Shown here: piece by piece, positions 9,820 through 17,903 of the stretch | Layout: each line of letters starts with the position of its first letter | Numbering within the stretch: the first letter of the stretch is position 1 | DNA from: an uncultured Bacteroidia bacterium | GTDB lineage: Bacteria; Bacteroidota; Bacteroidia; NS11-12g; UBA9320 | Assembly (NCBI GenBank): GCA_943789165.1 | Contig: CALSTB010000001.1 | Location: 62,001-126,000, forward strand | DNA: 64,000 bases | Direction: 5' to 3' | Notes under the pieces: generated by a model | What the model was told of the DNA's origin: nothing | What the model saw: the letters and a program-made list of their open reading frames with translations, nothing else | The model's database searches: none | Made by a program: the position numbers and the translations under genes

Positions 9820-10386
9820 ATGAAAAGAAAATTATTTGCTCTTGCTACTCTAGGAGTAGTTTTTGCTTTCAACGCTAACGCTCAAGATGATGCTGACGCT
9901 GATCACACTGTTGCTATCTCTATCCCTGAAGTAGCTATCCTTGACCTTGAAGGTTCAACTTCTGTTTCTTTATCTGTTGACGCTCCAACTGAAGCTGGGG
10001 AGGCTGTTGATTTCTCTGGTGCTACTAACAACGCTGTTTGGGTTAACTACTCTTCTATTGGCGGTGCTTCTGAAACTTCTAGAACTGTGGCTGCTAAAAT
10101 TTCTAACAACTCTGTTCCTAGTGGAATGTTGTTAAAAGTTACTGCTGGTGCTGACGCTGGTAACGGTGACGGTACTATGGGATCTAGTGCAGGTCAAATT
10201 ACTTTGACTTCAACTGATCAAACTGTTATCTCTGGTATCGGTAGCGCTTATACGGCTGACGGTTCTTCTAACGGTCACCAGTTAACTTACGCTTTAGAGT
10301 TAGATCCTACTGCTGGTTCTTACGCTCAAATCGATTTCGATGAAGACGTTACTTTAACTATCACTTACACTATCTCTAACCTTTAA
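9820..10386 (+). CDS. Small secreted structural protein, probable major fibre subunit
   Basis: A 188-residue secreted protein with a clear signal peptide (MKRKLFALATLGVVFAFNANAQ). I do not recognise a named family. The mature part is small-residue rich, predicted all-beta, without cysteines, and ends in a regular strand (DVTLTITYTISNL). It is homologous to the product of 14097-14660: VWVNYSS/TWLNYSC, ISNNSVPSGM/ITSGSVPDGL, VISGIG/VVSGIG, NGHQLTYALEL/FGHQLIYELKL, TITYTIS/TITYTIS. Codon use is extreme (Ala almost all GCT, Asn mostly AAC, Thr and Ser mostly ACT and TCT), unlike its neighbours, which indicates very high expression. With two terminators downstream and a chaperone/usher-like operon following, a major pilin-like subunit is the best inference. 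Confidence 0.75.
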   Translation: MKRKLFALATLGVVFAFNANAQDDADADHTVAISIPEVAILDLEGSTSVSLSVDAPTEAGEAVDFSGATNNAVWVNYSSIGGASETSRTVAAKISNNSVPSGMLLKVTAGADAGNGDGTMGSSAGQITLTSTDQTVISGIGSAYTADGSSNGHQLTYALELDPTAGSYAQIDFDEDVTLTITYTISNL

Positions 10387-10398
10387 TATCAAATCATC

Positions 10399-10425
10399 CT
10401 AGTTATGCTTTCGTAACTAGTTTTT
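10399..10425 (+). terminator. First of two tandem terminators after the major subunit
   Basis: Perfect 7-bp stem CTAGTTA/TAACTAG with an 8-nt loop followed by TTTTT. Its A+T-rich stem suggests a weak or partial terminator. Confidence 0.6.
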
Positions 10426-10437
10426 ATAATCTTATTA

Positions 10438-10464
10438 GGCCGCCCAATTGGGCGACCTTTTTTT
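10438..10464 (+). terminator. Second, stronger terminator after the major subunit
   Basis: GC-rich stem CGCCC/GGGCG with an AATT loop, extended by GG/CC across one C-A mismatch, followed by seven T. With the first hairpin it would let the major subunit be made in large excess over the downstream assembly genes. Confidence 0.85.
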
Positions 10465-10588
10465 GCCCAAAAGCCTTGCCTGTTCTGTTTTACAGACACT
10501 TTCACACCAAACTGAAGAAGTTAAATTTACATCGTGGTTAGGTTTTTGTTCTTTCGTACACTAGACAAACATTGTATTACTGATTCAT

Positions 10589-11392
10589 ATGAAACAACTT
10601 ATTTCTCTAACACTACTTTTGTTATTCTATGCGCACTCTCAAGCGAGTTTGGTAATAGTCAACGGACTATCTCATGAGCATACAGTTCAAGCCGGAATTA
10701 AGTCTCAAGGCTCAATAGTTATTAAAAATACATCTGACCAAGCAAGAAGAGCTAGGATATACAAAACGGACGTAGTTCACAATTGCGATGGTCAAACAAC
10801 CTTCATTGAAGGTACGGAACGAGATCGATGTAATTCAGAATGGACCTTGCTTTCTGACAACGAAATTGTTATTGCTTCACAACAATCTTATACCCTGACA
10901 TATGAATTGAGTCCAGACGACAAAATTGACGCTACTGGAAGTTACTGGGGTGTAATCATGGTTGAAGAAATCAAAGATCTTGACACCATTGCTCCTCAAC
11001 GAGGCGTGACAGTTACTTCCCTAATTCGATATGCGATTCAAATCATTTCTAACTTCAATTCAGAACCAGTCAAAGACTTGGAAATCATTGGCGTAGACAT
11101 TGACACTACAAAAGAATCTAACCTGGTAGCAGTGAGTGTTATCAATAGAGGTAATTACATGCTCAAGCCAATTATGATTCTTGAACTATACAACGATGCT
11201 GGAGAGCAAGTTTTTAGAACTGAAATTCCATATCAAAAAGTATATCCTGGTTACTGCAAATTATTCGAACTATCTATTAATGAGGTTCCTGAGGGCACTT
11301 ATAACGGTATTCTCGTAGCTGATTGTGGTGACGAAAACATTTATGGGATAAATCTAGAAATAGACGTTCCCACCCCTAAATCAGGAATATAA
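10589..11392 (+). CDS. Periplasmic two-Ig-domain chaperone-like protein
   Basis: A 267-residue exported protein with a signal peptide ending near SQAS. The architecture resembles two immunoglobulin-like domains. The first (about 20-130) has a PapD-like outline: a first strand (LVIVNG), a central VIKNTSDQARRARIYKTD strand, then SEWTLLS...IASQQSYTLTYEL and GSYWGVIMVEE. The second (about 145-260) contains AVSVINRGNYMLKPIMILEL and ends GTYNGILVADCGDENIYG. Similar two-domain layouts occur in pilus chaperones and in Gram-positive WxL-interacting proteins; a search is needed to choose. Cysteines in CDGQ...DRCNSEW may form a disulfide in the first domain. It lies 5 bases before the usher-like gene, so co-translation is likely. 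Confidence 0.6.
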   Translation: MKQLISLTLLLLFYAHSQASLVIVNGLSHEHTVQAGIKSQGSIVIKNTSDQARRARIYKTDVVHNCDGQTTFIEGTERDRCNSEWTLLSDNEIVIASQQSYTLTYELSPDDKIDATGSYWGVIMVEEIKDLDTIAPQRGVTVTSLIRYAIQIISNFNSEPVKDLEIIGVDIDTTKESNLVAVSVINRGNYMLKPIMILELYNDAGEQVFRTEIPYQKVYPGYCKLFELSINEVPEGTYNGILVADCGDENIYGINLEIDVPTPKSGI

Positions 11393-11397
11393 CACCC

Positions 11398-14100
11398 ATG
11401 ACTTGTAGGCTCTTATTCAGGGCTGTCCTTTTATCGTTAGCAATAGCGGCTGGCGAAGCAAATGCGCAAGTCAAACTGACTCTGTCTAACCTTCCTGAAG
11501 GCGAAACGCTTCCAGGCAAAACGCAAACCATCGTTTTAAACGTTGCCAACCAAACCGACGACACGTTGATTTTGGTACTTGACCTAGACATTCCTAAACC
11601 GCTAAGAGCGCTGTTATTCAATAAGAAAATAACCCTCTACCCACATAAGAGTCAACCTATTCTGGTTCCAATTTCAATTCCAAGAGCCACCATTTCAGGA
11701 CCCTATAATCTCTCTTTTGGTGTTCTTCTGAATGGTAAAAATATAGGGAATGAAAAAACCACTTTTAATGTTGCAAAGATCACCGATGTCAAGGTCGAAC
11801 TTATCGAATACCCTTCGTATGCACGGTCAGTAGATACCATTCGAACACGATTCATGATTATGAATAATGGCAATTCTCCTGAAACCTTAATTCTGACTAG
11901 TAAAAATGGCATTATCAAAAACAAGCTCGTACAAACCGTGCCTGCAGATTCCACAATTTTCATCGACATGTGGATTTTGAATGATCCCAAAACCTATGAA
12001 GTTGAAGACCAACTTATCGACTTGTTCTGTGACATCGCTGACATCAGTCAATCGGTTGGTGATCAAGAAATCATTAAAGTGTATCCCGCACGTACCGTCA
12101 AAGTTGACCCGTTTTTTAGATACCCAATTAACGTCAATGCCAGTTATTTCACCCAAAATACTAATGGTGAATACTACAACTCCATTATGCAATATCAGGT
12201 TTCTGGCAAAGGTTCTTTAGACGTTGACAAGGTGCACAATTTGAACTTTGCCTACCGAGGACCTGGAGCAGTTAGAATTACTCGTATTGGCAACTTCTCG
12301 CAAAAATTTGTCCATTACAACTCACGCAAAACGAATGTATTTATTGGTGAAAAGACCTATGGTTTATCCGAATTAACTGAGAATTTTAGATTTGGAACCG
12401 GTATAGAATTCAACACCATCGTTCAAGACAAAATATCTTTTGGTGGATATTACAACAGGCCTATTTTTCAGCCAGAAATTCGTGAACAGTTTGGTAGTTT
12501 CATCACATTCCACACACCCAAACAATACAAATACCGAATCAATTCATTAAACAACTACTTAAGGGAAGGTCAAACAATTAACTTGACTTCACTTCAAGTG
12601 GATTTATCCAACTTCAGTGATTGGCGGTTTACCGGAGAAATTTCTCGAAGTTTTAGTGAAGGTCAAGATGGCAACGCGGCGTCCTACAATACCAATATTA
12701 ATCTCGATAAGTTTAGAATTAGTAGCAGTGGTTTGTATGCAGATAAAAATTTTAAAGGGTATTACAACAACTCACTTAACCTGGGTCTAAACGCTGGATA
12801 TACCTTGGATAAAATCGGCTTTCAAATCAACGGTAATTACAGCAATTCAAACCCAAACCTTGATACTGTGTTTAGTGTGGCCCCAATCTCATTCTTTATG
12901 AGTGGAGGTATCCTAGCCAAGATAACTAAGGCTTATGACCTGCAAGTCCTTGCGGTTTATCGCGAAAAAACAGATCGGCTAGCCTCAAAGAATTTTGATT
13001 ACACAGAGAAACGGATTCGTGTAACAATGGGTTTCAAACGCTGAAAATTCTCATCCAGATTTTTATCTGAAGCTGGTAACACCACAAACAAATTGAGCGT
13101 CGGAAGTGAAACGAGTTTCGGCTATGATGCCCAGCTTCAACTAAGCTATCGACCGAAGCCGAACTTCTGGATCTCATCTTTCTCCCAATACCTAAACAAC
13201 AATCGATTTTCCTCAGAAACGGAAAGGTATTTACTGTATGGTATCGATGCCAATGTCAGATATGGCAAGAAGCTAAGTATCACATGTGAGTTTCAAAACA
13301 ACTTTTTGATTGAAGACTTATATAACGACCGAAACCTACTAAACTTTAAAACAGCATACGAAATCACACCCAAACAATCTATTCAAGCCAGTGCCAACTA
13401 TGGTATTCTACACCAAGCCCCCATTCGACGCGACTGGTTCCTATCTGTGAATTACAACGTACGTCTTGGGGTTCCCATGGTCCGAACCATGGCTTTAGGT
13501 TCGCTTGAAGGTAAACTTGTCAATGGCGGTGTACAGTCGGTCGACAACGTGGTATTGATGCTCGATGGACAACTAATCACAACAAACAAGGACGGTTCCT
13601 TTGCCTTTAATAACGTTAGACCTGGCATTCATCAATTATATATCGATCGCGCTACTATTGGGGTTCGAGACTTGCCTGACCAAAAGCTTCCTATTGAGGT
13701 CGAAATATTTGCAGAGAAAACAACCGACGTTTCCATCACCATGACGAAAAGCGCTAGGGTCACTGGAAAAATCACAATGGAGAAAGTGAAAACCACACAA
13801 TCTTCCAAGGGAGAATTGAAATTCCCATCCATCATCGTTGAAGCATCCATGGGCGAAGAAAAATTACTCACAAGAGCAGATGCAGACGGCAACTTTATGT
13901 TTGGCAGTTTACGTCCAGGGAATTGGAAATTTCGCATGATTCCAACATATTGGAAAGACGACTTTGTTATTAAAACACCTTATATTCAAATGGATTTGGT
14001 TGCAGGGCAAGATGAATTGATTGACATGACTATTACACCTAAAGTGAGACAAATACAGTTTTTTAATAAAGGGACTCGACTTAAAGTAGGAGGAAAATGA
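11398..14100 (+). pseudogene. Usher-like outer-membrane barrel with in-frame TGA
   Basis: One continuous 901-codon frame with a single internal stop (TGA at 13042-13044). Both halves are in the same frame and join as ...VTMGFKR-[stop]-KFSSRFLSEAG.... The protein has a signal peptide (to about residue 24, ending NAQ), two Ig-like domains (about 25-225) and a long run of alternating aromatic/polar strands typical of an outer-membrane barrel (about 230-700). A carboxypeptidase-regulatory-like domain follows (GSLEGKLVNGGVQSVDNVVL; NKDGSFAFNNVRPGIHQLYI), then a further beta domain with the same dG.f.f...rPG pattern. Length and layout recall fimbrial ushers, but the N-terminal Ig domains are unusual. 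The second half lacks a signal peptide and cannot work alone. The lesion may be real or an error. Confidence 0.65.
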
Positions 14101-14660
14101 TAAAAAAGCTCTTCATTACATCGATTCTATTGAGCTGCCTAAACGCCGCAAACGGGCAGTCATACTGGAGTTACGACGACCATGGCTTAAGTTTAAAAAT
14201 GCCAGAAATTAGTTTGATTAGCGTCATGCCAACTAATTATACGGTGAGCCTTTCGTTAGGTTTGCCAAAAAATGCGGGAGACAAACCAGGGGAAAACATA
14301 GACTCAAAAGATGACAACACTTGGTTGAATTACAGTTGCTCTATGAAATATCGAGGCAGCTATAGAAAAATTTATGCCCAAATCACTTCCGGAAGTGTCC
14401 CAGACGGTCTGGCGATCGATTTGGAAGTCAAAGACCTACAAACCCAAGGAACTGGCACTTGGGGTAAACGATATTCTAAATCCATTACGCTTTCTAACCA
14501 GCCCCAGATTGTGGTGAGCGGCATTGGCGGCGGATGCACGAAACGTGGTCGCAATTTTGGTCATCAACTTATTTACGAATTGAAACTTACAGATATTGAT
14601 GAACTCATTGTAGATGACGATAAAACCTACTTAACCATTACGTATACAATCAGCGACTAA
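14097..14660 (+). CDS. Secreted minor-subunit-like protein, paralogue of the major subunit
   Basis: 187 residues with a signal peptide (MIKKLFITSILLSCLNAANGQ). It shares a co-linear set of motifs with the product of 9820-10386 (TWLNYS, ITSGSVPDGL, VVSGIGG, FGHQLIYELKL, LTITYTIS), so the two are paralogues. Unlike the abundant copy it has ordinary codon use and two cysteines (YSC and GGGC) that could form a disulfide. Its ATG overlaps the usher-like stop codon as ATGA, implying translational coupling and stoichiometric low-level synthesis. A tip, adaptor or anchor subunit is a reasonable inference; no function is shown directly. Confidence 0.65.
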   Translation: MIKKLFITSILLSCLNAANGQSYWSYDDHGLSLKMPEISLISVMPTNYTVSLSLGLPKNAGDKPGENIDSKDDNTWLNYSCSMKYRGSYRKIYAQITSGSVPDGLAIDLEVKDLQTQGTGTWGKRYSKSITLSNQPQIVVSGIGGGCTKRGRNFGHQLIYELKLTDIDELIVDDDKTYLTITYTISD

Positions 14661-15127
14661 TGCAGTATAAAACAATATGTAGTATCGTGTTTGTGTTGAT
14701 TTGCAACACTTTTGCTAACGGACAAGAAATTCGCATTAGAGGAGATGTCGATTTCTCTTTTACGTATACCAACATTAAAGCTGGAGAAGATTATAGCTTA
14801 GAAACTGAAAGTAAGCAAGATGGTGTTCGCATGGACATTAAAAAACTTAAACGACAGGCATATTGGCGCGTTACTGTAAATAAAAGCGACATCAATTGGG
14901 ACAATCAAGTTAAAGTGTACGTGCGCAGAACAAGTTCAGGCAACGGCAATGGTAGCGTTTGGGGAGGAACGAATTACACTCTAATAAACAATATGCCACA
15001 AACATTCATGCAAGGTCAAGGGCTATTGAACAACATTTACCTTCAATATAAACTGAGTGGCATTTCGGTAGAATTACCTGCCAACACGTATTACACCGAC
15101 ATTGTATACACCCTATATGAACAGTAA
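14660..15127 (+). CDS. Small secreted protein, possible second minor subunit
   Basis: 155 residues with a signal peptide (to about FANGQ). All-beta in character, with a final strand LPANTYYTDIVYTLYEQ that resembles the closing strand of spore-coat-U/archaic-pilin domains (G-Y-D-T-V-x-V-T-V-x-Y). That resemblance is by eye only. It lacks the GHQLxYxL and SGIG motifs shared by the other two small secreted proteins, so it is a separate or much-diverged subunit. The start codon overlaps the preceding stop (TAATG) and the 3' end overlaps the next gene by 11 bases, so it is firmly inside the coupled gene run. Confidence 0.6.
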   Translation: MQYKTICSIVFVLICNTFANGQEIRIRGDVDFSFTYTNIKAGEDYSLETESKQDGVRMDIKKLKRQAYWRVTVNKSDINWDNQVKVYVRRTSSGNGNGSVWGGTNYTLINNMPQTFMQGQGLLNNIYLQYKLSGISVELPANTYYTDIVYTLYEQ

Positions 15128-15647
15128 GCTAAACGAGCACTTCGTTTATACCTATTTGATCTCAATTTTATCTCTCTCGATTGTTGGACCGATTTCTTTC
15201 TCAATAATCGAAATACCACTTACGCTTCAAACCTTCGTTCTATGTGTTACTGCGTATCTATTTGGCTGGTCTGCTTTTGTGGCTTGTCTCAGCTATATCG
15301 TTTTGGGACTTCTCGGGTTACCTATATTCAGTGGATTTGTTGCGAACCCTCAAATACTACATTCCACTTCCGCTGGTTTCGTACTTGCATTTCCTATAAT
15401 GGTGTTGGTGGTTCAAGGACTGAAACAAAAAGCGCAAAAACAATTAGGGTTAAAGATCTCCTTATTCGTATTTGCCCATATCGCGCTTATTGGTGTTGCG
15501 TTCTTCATTAATAGTTTATTGCATTATTCCTTCGTACCGACAAACTATCTATTCTCTGTTTTACTTCCATCTCTACTTGTCAAGAGTGTCGCTGCGGCAA
15601 TATTTGTTACATTTATACGTAGAAAAAGCACAAAGCGCATTTCGTGA
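15117..15647 (+). CDS. bioY: BioY-family transporter (biotin uptake S component)
   Basis: A 176-residue integral membrane protein with about six hydrophobic segments. The family fingerprint is visible: IEIPLTLQTFVLC (BioY PITLQT region), a small-residue helix, then YIVLGLLGLPIFSG and STSAGFVLAFP. BioY proteins bind biotin and import it alone or with an ECF ATPase/permease pair; no BioM/BioN is nearby. ATG 15117 is preferred over the TTG at 15102. The gene overlaps its upstream neighbour by 11 bases and its downstream neighbour by 4 (GTGA). Its place in this secretion-like operon is unexplained. Confidence 0.75.
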   Translation: MNSKLNEHFVYTYLISILSLSIVGPISFSIIEIPLTLQTFVLCVTAYLFGWSAFVACLSYIVLGLLGLPIFSGFVANPQILHSTSAGFVLAFPIMVLVVQGLKQKAQKQLGLKISLFVFAHIALIGVAFFINSLLHYSFVPTNYLFSVLLPSLLVKSVAAAIFVTFIRRKSTKRIS

Positions 15648-16204
15648 AGTTAAAATTGACCATTAGCCTGATCCTTTTGACAGGTCTCTTTCCTGTGGGA
15701 TGCAAACTCAGAAGTACGATTGATGAAACCTCTGAAAACCACCTTCGCTCAGGTGATTCAACATTAGTCTGCAGCATTGAAGCACTCAATTTAAGCGAAG
15801 ACATGAGTGTCACATCATCCAAAAATGACGAGGTATATTTCTTCATTTATGACGATGTTTCTAAATCAAAGCTTTCAACCTATCGGTTTAACGGAGTATT
15901 TGACAAGGACCAAACAATGCATTCATTTAACATCGCTGCGCAGGCTTTAGAATCTGTCACACTGATTGTTATTGAGGAAGACAGCGACAGACCGATACGC
16001 ATTCTTGACTCCCTTGTTGGTTCAAATCTAGACAGCTTAGAAGTATACTTTAAAACCGAAAACTACACCGACATTAGACACATTCTGGGTGACGATGACG
16101 TATTAAGCATTGTCCGCAAAAAACGCATTGAGACTGGTGTTGGGTATTCAATCATTGGCATACACAAAATGGATAAGTACGCGTATAACGTTACATTCGA
16201 ATAA
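15644..16204 (+). CDS. Putative lipoprotein of unknown function
   Basis: 186 residues beginning with GTG at 15644, which overlaps the bioY stop as GTGA. A short hydrophobic segment (LTISLILLTGLFPVG) ends in a cysteine (PVGCKL), a slightly imperfect lipobox, suggesting a lipoprotein. The remainder is acidic, with a regular alternating pattern suggesting a beta domain (EVYFFIYDDVSKSK; ESVTLIVIEEDSDRPIRI), followed by DSLEVYFKTENYTDI. I recognise no family. It is transcribed with the upstream secretion-like genes and with the TPM-domain gene one base downstream. Confidence 0.6.
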   Translation: MKLKLTISLILLTGLFPVGCKLRSTIDETSENHLRSGDSTLVCSIEALNLSEDMSVTSSKNDEVYFFIYDDVSKSKLSTYRFNGVFDKDQTMHSFNIAAQALESVTLIVIEEDSDRPIRILDSLVGSNLDSLEVYFKTENYTDIRHILGDDDVLSIVRKKRIETGVGYSIIGIHKMDKYAYNVTFE

Positions 16205-16205
16205 T

Positions 16206-16712
16206 ATGAAGAATGGCCTAATAAACAGAAGCATCCTATCCCTAGTCATCGTACTTGTATGCGGATGTGGTATCAAAACGCAGCATGAGACTACTTGCGC
16301 TGATTACCCTAAACCTCTTGGTTTTGTGAGTGATTATGAACACGTCTTTGATTCTACCCAGCTACAATCTCTCATTGCCATACTCTCCGGATATGAAGCA
16401 ACATCAACTAATGAAATTGCTGTAGCAACAGTGAGCACCATCAAACCCGACAAATCCATATTTGATTATTCATTACAATTAGCGCGTTGTTGGGGTGTTG
16501 GTAAAAAGGACAAAGACAATGGCGTCCTCATTGTTATTAGTAAGAATCTAAGACAAATTCACATCCAAAACGGTAAAGGCATTGAAGCAAGATTGACCAA
16601 TGACGAAACCAAGCACATCATTGATTCGATCATTATTCCAGAGATGAAAGCTGGCAACTATTACGAAGGAATTAAGGACGGAATAACCGCAATTAAAAAA
16701 GAATTGGAGTAA
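16206..16712 (+). CDS. TPM-domain lipoprotein
   Basis: 168 residues from the ATG at 16206; the longer frame from 16110 overlaps the previous gene and is rejected. A short hydrophobic leader ends in VCGCG, a plausible lipobox. Residues about 40-165 form a TPM (TLP18.3/Psb32/MOLO-1) domain: GFVSDYEHVFDS, EIAVATVSTIKPDKSI, ARCWGVGKKDKDNGVLIVIS, KGIEARLTNDETKHIIDSII. TPM domains are envelope modules of uncertain biochemistry, some with phosphatase activity. Unlike typical YgcG proteins it has no C-terminal membrane helix or Gly-rich tail. It is the last gene of the coupled run that starts at 10589. Confidence 0.8.
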   Translation: MKNGLINRSILSLVIVLVCGCGIKTQHETTCADYPKPLGFVSDYEHVFDSTQLQSLIAILSGYEATSTNEIAVATVSTIKPDKSIFDYSLQLARCWGVGKKDKDNGVLIVISKNLRQIHIQNGKGIEARLTNDETKHIIDSIIIPEMKAGNYYEGIKDGITAIKKELE

Positions 16713-16729
16713 GCTATTGTTTGGCTTGT

Positions 16730-16737
16730 TACCTTTG
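16730..16737 (+). promoter_or_regulatory. -7 element in front of the RlmG-like gene
   Basis: TACCTTTG, a perfect TAnnTTTG, ends 3 bases before the ATG at 16741. A TTG at 16704-16706 is 23 bases upstream. The transcript would be essentially leaderless. Confidence 0.4.
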
Positions 16738-16740
16738 TCG

Positions 16741-17826
16741 ATGCATAAAACAAAACCGATTGTTGTTAAGCGATATCCAGCATCAAATAATCGTTCATTA
16801 AGGGCATGGAGTGCTGCAGATGAGTATTTAATCAAAGCACTGAACGAGCTTCAGGCAGTTCCTAAAAAAAGCATCCTATACAACGATTCATTCGGATACC
16901 TCGCCATACATGCTGATGTCGAAACCACTGATATAGTTTGTGAAACTGCAAGCCAAAAAGGAGCCATTGAAAAGAATTTAGACAGTAACAAGCGGACAAC
17001 AACCGGGCAAACATTCTTGTCTCCGTTTGACAAACCTCGTTTAAAACCAGATGTAGGATTGTTAAAGATTCCTAAATCCCTAGACCTGTTTGAAGTATAC
17101 CTCCAACATTTCTCACAACATTGTAGTGTAAAAGGCGAACTCATTTGTGGTTTTATGACTCGGCATTTCTCAAAACAATTGCTTGAATTAGCAAGTGTTT
17201 ATTTTGAGGATGTCCAACAGTCGTTGGCATGGAAAAAATCAAGACTCCTTATTTTAAAAAAAGTTAAAAAACAACCAGAAAAAGACCTAATTCACTCGTT
17301 TTTGTACGAAAACGAAACGATTACACAACATTTTGGCGTTTTTTCGGCAAAAATGATTGATACGGCTACTCAGTTTTTAGCGAAAAATATGAGCACACCG
17401 TTAGGAGAAGTTAAAGTAATGGACTTGGCTTGTGGAAACGGCATTTTAGGGAAGCTGATGCTGGATGCAAATGCAGATTTAGAAGTTCATTTAGTGGATG
17501 ACTCCTTTTTGGCTATTGAAAGTGCCAAGATGAATGTCAAAGGGAAAAAGGTCCATTTTCATCAGCAGTATACATTGTCCGCCTTTGAACCCAACAGCTT
17601 TGACTATATCGCCTGCAACCCACCATTCCATGTAGATCATGAAATCGATATCAGCTTACCCATCCGACTATTTAAAGAGGCACACGCTTGTCTTAAAGTC
17701 GATGGTGTGATGGAAATTGTGGCTAATCAACACCTGAATTACAAAACACATTTGATCAAAATGTTTAGTTCGGTTGACATAGTTAAAGAGGATGACAAAT
17801 ACGTGGTTTATCGCTGCGTTAAATAG
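16741..17826 (+). CDS. RlmG/RsmC-like rRNA guanine-N2 methyltransferase
   Basis: 361 residues. The N-terminal half resembles the degenerate substrate-binding domain of RlmG (SLRAWSAADEYLIKAL). The C-terminal half is an SAM-dependent MTS domain: VMDLACGNGILGKLML binds SAM, LEVHLVDDSFLAIESAKMN is motif II, and YIACNPPFH carries the catalytic NPPF tetrapeptide of N-methyltransferases. E. coli RlmG (378 residues) makes m2G1835 in 23S rRNA. ATG 16741 is chosen over TTG 16717 because it follows a promoter element and aligns with the family start. RlmG versus RsmC cannot be settled by eye. Confidence 0.85.
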   Translation: MHKTKPIVVKRYPASNNRSLRAWSAADEYLIKALNELQAVPKKSILYNDSFGYLAIHADVETTDIVCETASQKGAIEKNLDSNKRTTTGQTFLSPFDKPRLKPDVGLLKIPKSLDLFEVYLQHFSQHCSVKGELICGFMTRHFSKQLLELASVYFEDVQQSLAWKKSRLLILKKVKKQPEKDLIHSFLYENETITQHFGVFSAKMIDTATQFLAKNMSTPLGEVKVMDLACGNGILGKLMLDANADLEVHLVDDSFLAIESAKMNVKGKKVHFHQQYTLSAFEPNSFDYIACNPPFHVDHEIDISLPIRLFKEAHACLKVDGVMEIVANQHLNYKTHLIKMFSSVDIVKEDDKYVVYRCVK

Positions 17827-17840
17827 GACCAGAAACTAAA

Positions 17841-17875
17841 AGCGGGTAGCACATCGTTTGATGTTCCTACCCGCT
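17841..17875. terminator. Hairpin between convergent rlmG-like and fadA genes
   Basis: Perfect 9-bp stem AGCGGGTAG/CTACCCGCT containing an inner 5-bp stem ACATC/GATGT. On the minus strand it is followed by TTTTAG, so it probably terminates the fad operon. The plus-strand T-tract is absent. Confidence 0.6.
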
Positions 17876-17903
17876 CCAGCCTAAATTACACACTAGATCT
17901 TAT

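Noticed and set aside
9684-9878. 64-codon frame upstream of the major subunit as a leader peptide
   Set aside because: It overlaps the real gene out of frame by 59 bases, and its composition (SFFGNIF, TTTTKSSSTT) reflects the A+T-rich leader and has no protein-like signal.
13042-13092. TGA as selenocysteine or programmed readthrough in the usher-like gene
   Set aside because: I see no SECIS-like stem directly after the codon and no reason for a redox residue in a barrel strand. A point mutation or base-call error is simpler.
13040-13099. Two compensating frameshifts instead of a stop (the +1 frame reads AENSHPDFYLKLVTP)
   Set aside because: It needs two events, while the zero frame needs only one substitution and continues with natural codon use on both sides.
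17841-17875. Hairpin as an integron attC site or small RNA
   Set aside because: No integrase or conserved attC core sites are present. Its position between convergent stops fits a terminator.
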